A DNA stretch of 47,214 bases, taken from Provencibacterium sp. (GTDB lineage Bacteria > Bacillota > Clostridia > Oscillospirales > Ruminococcaceae). The DNA lies in assembly GCA_022792175.1 (NCBI GenBank), contig JAAWAN010000001.1, forward strand, positions 1 to 47,214. Direction: 5' to 3'. The notes under the pieces were generated by a model. The model was given only the letters and a program-made list of their open reading frames with translations, ran no database searches and was not told the origin of the DNA. This document shows, one piece after another, positions 41,515 through 47,214 of the stretch. Within the stretch, counting starts at the first letter, position 1. Every line of letters begins with the position of its first letter. The position numbers and the translations under genes are program-made.

Positions 41515-44500
41515 ATGAAATTGCCAGCAGAATGGAAAGACCGCCTGCGCTACTGGACGCATGCGCTGACTGAAGACCTTTACCGCCCTCTGGGGGAAAT
41601 CCTTTTTGAGGGCTTTGTGACCCCCGAACAGCTGAGCGCCGGGGAAGCTTTAAAGCGCCCCTTTTCCCCCATGCCGGTGGGAACCGAATGGGGCATGCAG
41701 TGGGAATATGCCTGGATGAAATCCTCCATTACCCTGCCGCCCGAGGCCGAGGGGGAGCGCATTGTTCTCGATCTCAATCCCGGCGGGGAGTCCTCCGTTT
41801 TTGTAAACGGCAAGGCCTTTGGAACCCGCCGCGCTGAATGGGTCAGTGTTCCCCATCACTATATACAGGACAACATCCTCTGCGAAAGCGGCAAGGCGGG
41901 AGAGAACTATTCCCTGTTTCTCGAAAGCTATGCCGGCCACTATTACCCCGAGGGGAAGTTCGGCGGCGTCGGGGTCGGCCCCGTTCTGCCCGGCTCCTAT
42001 GGGGATCCGCTCGCGGGCAAAAAGCGCCGGCAGGTCGGCCGCTCCACCTTCGGCATCTGGAATGAGGAGGCCTATCAGCTCTGGCTGGATGTCACCGTGC
42101 TCACCGAAATCATGGAGAACCTCTCGGAGGGCAGCCTACGGGCGGCCAAAATTGCCCGGGGCCTCAAAGATTTTACGCTGGCCGTCGATTTCGAACAGCC
42201 GGCAGAGCGCCGCAGGGCGGATTATCAGAAGGCCCGCGAGCTGCTGCGCCCGCTGATGCAGGCCCAAAACGGAGACAGTGCCCCCACTTTCTATGGCATC
42301 GGTAATTCCCATCTCGATGTTGTCTGGCTCTGGCCGTTCCAGGAAACGGTGCGCAAGACCGAGCGCACCTTTGCCCAGCAGCTGCGCCTTTTGGAGCGCT
42401 ATCCCGATTACAGATACCTGCAGAGCCAGCCGCAGACCTACCAGATGTGCAAGGAGCACTATCCTGAGCTGTATGAGAGAATCAAAGCGGCCGCCAAAGA
42501 GGGGCGCTGGATTGTCGAAGGGGCAATGTGGGTCGAGCCGGACACCAATATGACCAGCGGCGAATCACTCATCCGTCAGCTGCTCTACGGCATGCGCTTT
42601 TTTAAAGAGGAGTTCGATGTTGACTGCGAAATCCTCTGGCTGCCGGATACCTTCGGCTATTCCGCCGCGCTGCCGCAGATTCTAAACGGCTTCGGCGTCA
42701 AATACCTCGTTACCCAGAAAATCTTCTGGTCCTATAACGAGGGCGAGCAATTCCCCTATCATTACTTCACCTGGAAGGGGAACGACGGGTCGGAGATTAC
42801 CTCCTTTTTGCCCACCAGCTACACCTATAAAACAAACCCCGCCGAGCTGATGCCCCTCTGGGAAAACCGCGTTCAGAAGGATGATATGGACAAGTTCCTG
42901 CTCCCTTACGGCTATGGGGACGGCGGCGGCGGCCCCACCCGCGACTATATCGAGTTCGCCATGCGCCAGGAAAACCTCGAGGGCGCGCCGAAATTTAAAA
43001 TGGCCCATCCGCTCGAATTGTTCCGCGACCTCGAAAAGGACGGCGGCCCGGAGCACAAATACACGGGCGAGCTCTATTTCACCGCCCACCGCGGCGTCTA
43101 TACCTCACAGGCCCGCGTCAAATGGGGCAACCGCAAGAGCGAGCTCGCGCTGCGCGAGGCCGAATGCTGGTCGGCGCTGGCCGATATCGCCGGCAAGGCC
43201 TCCTACCCCGCCGCGCAGCTGGAGGAAAACTGGAAAAAGCTGCTTTTAAACCAGTTCCATGACATCCTGCCCGGCTCCTCGATCGGCCGTGTCTATGACG
43301 AGACCTTCACACAGCACCAGGAGATCCTCGCCGCCGCCGGGGAGATGGCGGAGTCGGCGCGCGCCGCGCTCGCCGAAGCGGGCGATGGGCTGTGCGTCTA
43401 CAACTCGCTTTCCTGGGGGCGTGAGGCGCTCATCGAGCTGCCCGCTTCCTTTAAGGGCGCCGCCAAAACCGCAGAAGGCATCGCTCTGCCCTGCGGGGAG
43501 ATAGGCGGCAGGGCCGTTTCCCTCGTGCCGCTGCCCTCCATGGGCCGCACCGTTATTCTGCCCGCCGAAAAGAGCGCGCCGGTGGAAAACGGCGTTTCGC
43601 TCTCCCTCTCTGCCGAGGGTGCCATGCTCGAAAACAGCAAGGTCCGTGCAAAGATAAACGCCTGCGGCGAAATCACCTCCTTTATCCTCAAGCAGAGCGG
43701 CCGGGAATTTGCCGCCGAGCCGATGAACCGCCTGCTCTTCTATAAGGATGTTCCCCGCGTCTTCGACGCCTGGGATATCGACAGCCCTTATGAGCAGCAG
43801 CCGGTGGAACTTTCAGATAAGGCTACGCTTTCACTCGTTTCGGATTCCCCGCTGCAGTGCGCCATCCGGGTGGAAAAAACAGTGGGCGAGAGTAAGTTTT
43901 GCCAGATTATCTCGCTGGCGAAGGACGCCTCGCGCATCGAATTCGATACCACCGTCGACTGGAAGGAGCTGCACCGGCTCTTAAAGGTCAGCTTCCCGAC
44001 CGGCATTCAGGCCACCGAGGGCTACAACGAAATCCAGTTCGGCTATATGAAGCGTCCCACCCACCGCTCCCGCGCCTACGACAAGGATCGCTTTGAGGTC
44101 TGCAATCACCGCTACACCGCCTTGTGCGACAGCGCCCACGGCGCGGCGGTTCTCAACGACTGCAAATATGGCGTCAGCATGCTCGAAGGCGATATCCGCC
44201 TGACACTGCTACGCGCCCCGGCGGCCCCTGAAATGCGCGCAGACAACCGCACCCACCGCTTCACCTATGCCTTCACCGCCTGGGAGGGCCCGTTTGAGGG
44301 CTGCGACGTCGTCCACCAGGGGTATGAGCTGAATGTACCGGCAACCGTTACGCCCGGCACGGGCAAAAGCGACAGCTTCTTCGCAGTGCGCGAGTCCTGT
44401 GCCGTCATCCTCGATACGCTCAAGCGCGCTGAGGATGGGGACGGCCTCATCGCCCGGCTCTATGAGTCGAAGGGCGGCGAACGGGACGCAGAGCTTGCCC

Positions 44501-44631
44501 TCCCCGCCCAGCTTTCCAGCGCTGCGCTCTGCCGCATGAACGAGGATACCCTCGAAGCGCTCCCCGTTTCGCAGGGCAGGGTAAAGCTGCACTTTAAGCC
44601 CTTCCAGGTGCTGACGCTTCGGCTGCGCTGA
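41515..44631 (+). CDS. GH38 alpha-mannosidase
   Basis: A 1038-residue family 38 glycoside hydrolase without a signal peptide, so intracellular. After an N-terminal beta domain (about residues 1-250), the catalytic domain begins with the zinc motif NSHLDVVWLWPF (His266, Asp268) and contains the nucleophile Asp378 in LPDTFGY and the GYGDGGGGPT region. A helical linker with NQFHDILPGSSI follows, then the large C-terminal beta domains. Length and order fit bacterial alpha-mannosidases that trim alpha-linked mannose from imported glycans. The ATG at 41515 follows GGAGGG by about nine bases. It is a single-gene unit in this window. Confidence 0.95.
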   Translation: MKLPAEWKDRLRYWTHALTEDLYRPLGEILFEGFVTPEQLSAGEALKRPFSPMPVGTEWGMQWEYAWMKSSITLPPEAEGERIVLDLNPGGESSVFVNGKAFGTRRAEWVSVPHHYIQDNILCESGKAGENYSLFLESYAGHYYPEGKFGGVGVGPVLPGSYGDPLAGKKRRQVGRSTFGIWNEEAYQLWLDVTVLTEIMENLSEGSLRAAKIARGLKDFTLAVDFEQPAERRRADYQKARELLRPLMQAQNGDSAPTFYGIGNSHLDVVWLWPFQETVRKTERTFAQQLRLLERYPDYRYLQSQPQTYQMCKEHYPELYERIKAAAKEGRWIVEGAMWVEPDTNMTSGESLIRQLLYGMRFFKEEFDVDCEILWLPDTFGYSAALPQILNGFGVKYLVTQKIFWSYNEGEQFPYHYFTWKGNDGSEITSFLPTSYTYKTNPAELMPLWENRVQKDDMDKFLLPYGYGDGGGGPTRDYIEFAMRQENLEGAPKFKMAHPLELFRDLEKDGGPEHKYTGELYFTAHRGVYTSQARVKWGNRKSELALREAECWSALADIAGKASYPAAQLEENWKKLLLNQFHDILPGSSIGRVYDETFTQHQEILAAAGEMAESARAALAEAGDGLCVYNSLSWGREALIELPASFKGAAKTAEGIALPCGEIGGRAVSLVPLPSMGRTVILPAEKSAPVENGVSLSLSAEGAMLENSKVRAKINACGEITSFILKQSGREFAAEPMNRLLFYKDVPRVFDAWDIDSPYEQQPVELSDKATLSLVSDSPLQCAIRVEKTVGESKFCQIISLAKDASRIEFDTTVDWKELHRLLKVSFPTGIQATEGYNEIQFGYMKRPTHRSRAYDKDRFEVCNHRYTALCDSAHGAAVLNDCKYGVSMLEGDIRLTLLRAPAAPEMRADNRTHRFTYAFTAWEGPFEGCDVVHQGYELNVPATVTPGTGKSDSFFAVRESCAVILDTLKRAEDGDGLIARLYESKGGERDAELALPAQLSSAALCRMNEDTLEALPVSQGRVKLHFKPFQVLTLRLR

Positions 44632-44753
44632 CCCCGTCTTTCCAGCTGACCTGGCCCGGCAGAGAGATACTCTCTGCCGGGCATTTCCTTTTAATACATT
44701 TTGTATAAACACTCTCATATTTTTAAAAATCTTCTGGAAAGGAGAAAAGATAA

Positions 44754-45262
44754 ATGGCCATCAAGCTGCTGAAAACAGAACGGATCTCCCTGCCTCCCGT
44801 TTTATCGGGCGGCGCTACACCGAAGAGAACCGGCAGGGCGGCTCATTCAGCCACAAATGGCAGGAATGATTCGAAGAGGGCCTTTTTGCGCCTCTCGAGG
44901 AGCTGGAAAGCCTGCCGGAGAATGACGGAGCGTATATTTTACTTATGTATATCCAAATCGGAGAATTTGAATACTGGATTGGCCTGCTTTTCCCGGAGGA
45001 TACGGCCGTTCCTCCCGGCTATCACTCGGTTGCCATTGCCGCGGGGGACTACGGCATCTGCTATATCTATGGCAGCGAGCAAAACGGGGACATTTATGGC
45101 GAACAGCCGCACTGCCTCTGCCCTGACTCTCTCAGGGAGCACGGCTGGAGGTATCGGCAGGGCGGCTGGGTCTTCGAGCGGTATAACTTCCCGCGCTTTA
45201 CAACGCCTGACGAGTCAGGAAACGTTATTCTCGACTACGGGTTTGCCATGGAGGAGGGCTGA
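44754..45262 (+). pseudogene. Frameshifted GyrI-like effector-binding protein
   Basis: A GyrI-like (AraC-type effector-binding) small-molecule-binding protein broken by a frameshift. The ATG at 44754 has AAAGGAG nine bases upstream and encodes MAIKLLKTERISLPP, like the family's N-terminus. At the C-run 44796-44798 the matching frame changes: from there RFIGRRYTEEN and then KWQEWFEEGLF, GEFEYWIGLLFP and the conserved C-terminal YNFPRFTTPDESGNVILDY run to 45262 in another frame. One extra C would restore a single frame of about 170 residues. A loss of one C, a slippage site or a sequencing error would all look alike. An ATG at 44945 could still make the C-terminal 105 residues. Confidence 0.75.
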
Positions 45263-45295
45263 AGGGGCCTTTTCTCCCATCCGAAAAGCTTTTCC

Positions 45296-45341
45296 AAAGG
45301 GGCTGTTGCAAAACTCTCGTTTTGCAACAGCCCCTTTTCTC
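45296..45341 (+). terminator. Intrinsic terminator after GyrI-like gene
   Basis: Perfect 19-bp stem (45296-45314 with 45319-45337) with a TCTC loop, then TTCT. Its core GCAAAAC-loop-GTTTTGC recurs in the terminator at 24302-24333. A decayed copy of its right arm, TTTTGCAACAG then ACCCTT, lies near 45381-45397. Confidence 0.8.
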
Positions 45342-45562
45342 TGCAAGCCGGAGGGGCGGCCTCTTCGCGCTTTCTTTCATTTTGCAACAGACCCTTCGTC
45401 ACAAAAAATCCATATATCGGACGTTTTCCCCTCAAAAAATCTCTGAATTTTCTTCAAACTAAGTTTAACTTTCCCCCCATAACCGTTAAAACCTTACTTA
45501 CAATTCCCCGGTATACTAAAGCTCGTAAAGAAAAGCCAATCAAACTCAGGAGGGAATTGTTC

Positions 45563-46804
45563 ATGAGTTATTATGATGATTTTAAAAATGAGTCCTATAA
45601 CACCGCCAGCAACCCGCAGCCGGAAAGCGCGCTGACCGAAAAGTCTTCCAGGGGCCGCAGGCGTGCCTCTGCTGCAGCGCTCGTTGCCGTGTGCGCCGTC
45701 TTCTCCTCCATCACCGGCTTTGGCGGCGGCTATCTGGCCGCAAACATGAACCAGGTCGAGGTAGAGAGCGCCCAGCCGGCCGGCGTGCTGGCCTCTTCAT
45801 CCTCCGCTGCGGCAGTCTCCTCTGTCCCGGCCGTATCCGGCGGCACGGCGGGAGAAAACCTGTCGGTAGCCCAGGTGGTAAACGCCGTTTCCGATTCAGT
45901 GGTGGAAATCCGCACCGAGGTCACCACCAACACCTGGGGGATGCAGATGAGCGGCGAAGCGGCCGGCAGCGGCGTCATCCTTTCGGAGGATGGGTACATC
46001 GCCACCAATAACCATGTTATTGAAAACGCCCTGTCGATCACCGTGCGCCTGAAAAACGGCGAAAGCTATGAGGCTTCGCTCATCGGTACCGATGAGCAGA
46101 CCGATCTGGCCGTTTTAAAAATCGATGCCCAGGGCCTCTCTGCCGCTACCACCGGCGATTCGGATGCGCTGCAGGTCGGTGAGGAGACGGTCGCTATCGG
46201 CAACCCTCTCGGTGAGCTGGGCGGGACAGTTACCAACGGCATCGTCAGTGCGCTCGGGCGGGAGGTTACGATTGACGGGGAAACCATGACCCTTCTGCAG
46301 ACCAACGCCGCCATCAACCCCGGCAACTCGGGCGGCGGGCTGTTTAACAGCCGCGGGGAGCTCATCGGCATCGTCGTCGCCAAATCCTCCGGCACCGGCG
46401 TGGAGGGACTCGGTTTCGCCATCCCGGTCAACACCGCCCAAAAGGTGATTGACGACCTCATCCGCCAGGGCTATGTCGGCGGGCGCGGGGAGCTGGGCAT
46501 TTCGATTGTCGATATTCAGGATGCCCGCACCGCCCTCTACTACCGGGTCAACGAGCCGGGCACCTATGTTGCCCAGGTGCAGGAGGGCAGCGCCGCCGCT
46601 CTGGCCGGGATGAAGGTGGGCGACCGCATCGTATCGGTGGACGGCACCGAGATTTCCTCCTCCACCGAGCTGCGCACCGCCGTTAAAAACCACAGCGCGG
46701 GCGAGACGCTGCAGGTCGAAGTCAGCCGCGACGGGCAGCGCATGAGCCTGCCGGTAACCCTGCAGGAGGTCATTCCCGAAACGGTCAAAGCCCAACAGGC
46801 CTGA
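45563..46804 (+). CDS. HtrA/DegP-family serine protease, membrane-anchored
   Basis: A 413-residue HtrA-type protease with a cytoplasmic lead, one membrane segment (about residues 33-55) and a Ser/Ala-rich linker, then the trypsin-like domain with the triad His151 (NNHVIEN), Asp181 (TDLAVLKI) and Ser256 (PGNSGGGL), and one PDZ domain (about residues 310-395). It degrades or refolds misfolded exported proteins on the outer face. The ATG at 45563 follows AGGAGGG by eight bases. Upstream, TATACT (45512-45517) is a good -10 but no -35 is seen, so an activator such as a cell-envelope stress regulator is possible. Confidence 0.94.
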   Translation: MSYYDDFKNESYNTASNPQPESALTEKSSRGRRRASAAALVAVCAVFSSITGFGGGYLAANMNQVEVESAQPAGVLASSSSAAAVSSVPAVSGGTAGENLSVAQVVNAVSDSVVEIRTEVTTNTWGMQMSGEAAGSGVILSEDGYIATNNHVIENALSITVRLKNGESYEASLIGTDEQTDLAVLKIDAQGLSAATTGDSDALQVGEETVAIGNPLGELGGTVTNGIVSALGREVTIDGETMTLLQTNAAINPGNSGGGLFNSRGELIGIVVAKSSGTGVEGLGFAIPVNTAQKVIDDLIRQGYVGGRGELGISIVDIQDARTALYYRVNEPGTYVAQVQEGSAAALAGMKVGDRIVSVDGTEISSSTELRTAVKNHSAGETLQVEVSRDGQRMSLPVTLQEVIPETVKAQQA

Positions 46805-46836
46805 AAAGCCTTTCAGATAAAAAAAACGGCTCTATC

Positions 46837-46880
46837 AAAAAATCTCTCCGCTGCGGGGCTTCAGCGGAGAGATTTTTTGT
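46837..46880 (+). terminator. Intrinsic terminator of htrA gene
   Basis: Perfect 17-bp stem (46837-46853 with 46862-46878), 8-base loop, and a six-T run. Confidence 0.88.
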
Positions 46881-46924
46881 CTTCCTCTTTTCGCACACTG
46901 CCGGGGCCAGAGGATTCTTGATAT

Positions 46925-46964
46925 GCCATGTAAAGCAAAAGGCTTTACATGGCTGTTTTTTTTT
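46925..46964 (+). terminator. Second tandem terminator
   Basis: Perfect 12-bp stem (46925-46936 with 46942-46953) then TGTTTTTTTT. It is 45 bases beyond the htrA terminator with no gene between, so it is either a backup or ends a short RNA. Confidence 0.8.
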
Positions 46965-47142
46965 GGAAAAAGCCTTCTTCCCGGCAAAAGGAAGAAAATA
47001 TTTTTAAAAATCAAACTCTACTGAAAAAGGCTGATTTCCGCTTCACAGGCCACTTTGCCGCTGTTTTTTAAAAGTGTAGATATGTGAAACATCTCCAGTT
47101 TCAGAACAATATACGAAGAAGTATTGATTTCCGGAAATATAT
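46965..47142 (+). other. AT-rich leader region at window end
   Basis: Composition falls sharply to AT-rich. No gene is seen before 47143. A palindrome ATTTCCGGAAAT lies at 47127-47138, inside the promoter-like sequence at the edge. Confidence 0.5.
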
Positions 47143-47152
47143 ATGTTACAAT
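47124..47152 (+). promoter_or_regulatory. Promoter-like sequence with embedded palindrome
   Basis: TTGATT (47124-47129), 17-base spacer, TACAAT (47147-47152); the spacer side holds ATTTCCGGAAAT (47127-47138). If real, its transcript would start near 47159, past the ATG at 47143. Confidence 0.35.
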
Positions 47153-47214
47153 TACGACATAAATTGGATATAGATAAAAAATTATTTGCAGTTTTTGACC
47201 AGTATGATTCTTTG
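47143..47214 (+). CDS. Possible N-terminus of a gene cut by the window edge
   Basis: An ATG at 47143 opens a frame of 24 codons that runs off the window. A weak GGAAA precedes it. The codons are AT-rich, unlike all upstream genes. I do not recognise the sequence, and a promoter-like sequence overlapping this start argues the true start may be further on. Confidence 0.3.
   Translation, partial: MLQLRHKLDIDKKLFAVFDQYDSL

Noticed and set aside
1-47214. CRISPR array, prophage, insertion sequence or conjugative element
   Set aside because: No regularly spaced repeats, transposase, integrase, phage structural or mobilisation genes were found.

Overview
The window looks like chromosomal DNA of a Gram-positive, GC-rich member of the Clostridia, most likely an Oscillospirales/Ruminococcaceae-type gut anaerobe. 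The grounds are strong AGGAGG-type ribosome binding sites, frequent TTG starts, sigma-A promoters with 17-18 bp spacers, a THF-I riboswitch on an ECF folate transporter, a BirA-type operator on bioY, and the firmicute maf-mreB-mreC-mreD-mrdA-minD-mgsA gene order. I see no tRNA, rRNA, CRISPR array, insertion sequence or prophage. Most of the window is ordinary core chromosome.

Layout. 0.3-5.5 kb: a small DUF378 membrane protein, a degenerate LCP-like membrane protein, a YbhJ-type aconitase-family hydratase, a THF riboswitch with folT, and a NusG-domain-II protein. 5.7-19 kb (minus strand): hisS-aspS, mgsA, an orphan minD, the elongasome set mrdA-mreD-mreC-mreB behind tandem promoters, then maf, dut, an RlhA-like U32 protein and zapA. 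19.4-24.3 kb (plus): glycogen phosphorylase and a GH13 maltodextrin hydrolase. 24.4-27.4 kb (minus): a polysaccharide deacetylase, a THUMP RNA methyltransferase, a small membrane protein and a CPT-like P-loop kinase. 27.5-34.4 kb (plus): cimA-like synthase, gamma-glutamyltransferase, a surface beta-helix carbohydrate-binding protein, a Crp/Fnr regulator and bioY. 34.6-36.5 kb (minus): M18 aminopeptidase and yjdF with a structured leader. 36.7-39.4 kb (plus): HAD phosphatase, DNA polymerase IV and a second deacetylase. 39.5-41.1 kb (minus): GNAT acetyltransferase and AEC transporter. 41.5-46.8 kb (plus): GH38 alpha-mannosidase, a frameshifted GyrI-like gene and an HtrA protease. The last 250 bases become AT-rich and lead into a gene cut by the window edge.

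How the genes fit together. The main functional block is cell shape and division (MreBCD, PBP2, MinD, ZapA) mixed with housekeeping (Maf, Dut, RlhA-like, HisRS, AspRS). A second theme is storage and external glycan use (GlgP, GH13, GH38, beta-helix binding protein). A third is vitamin salvage under direct control (folate by a THF riboswitch, biotin by BirA).

I found no clearly new multi-gene system. The points most worth checking are regulatory RNAs and architecture: the yjdF leader whose hairpin loop carries an exact anti-Shine-Dalgarno sequence, the THF riboswitch followed by an 18-bp hairpin, a MinD without MinC/MinE or a membrane-targeting tail, an LCP-like protein that has lost the catalytic IPRDT motif, a 38-bp perfect palindrome inside larger inverted repeats next to the hisS promoter, and paired TGTGAAT half-sites before a Crp/Fnr gene.
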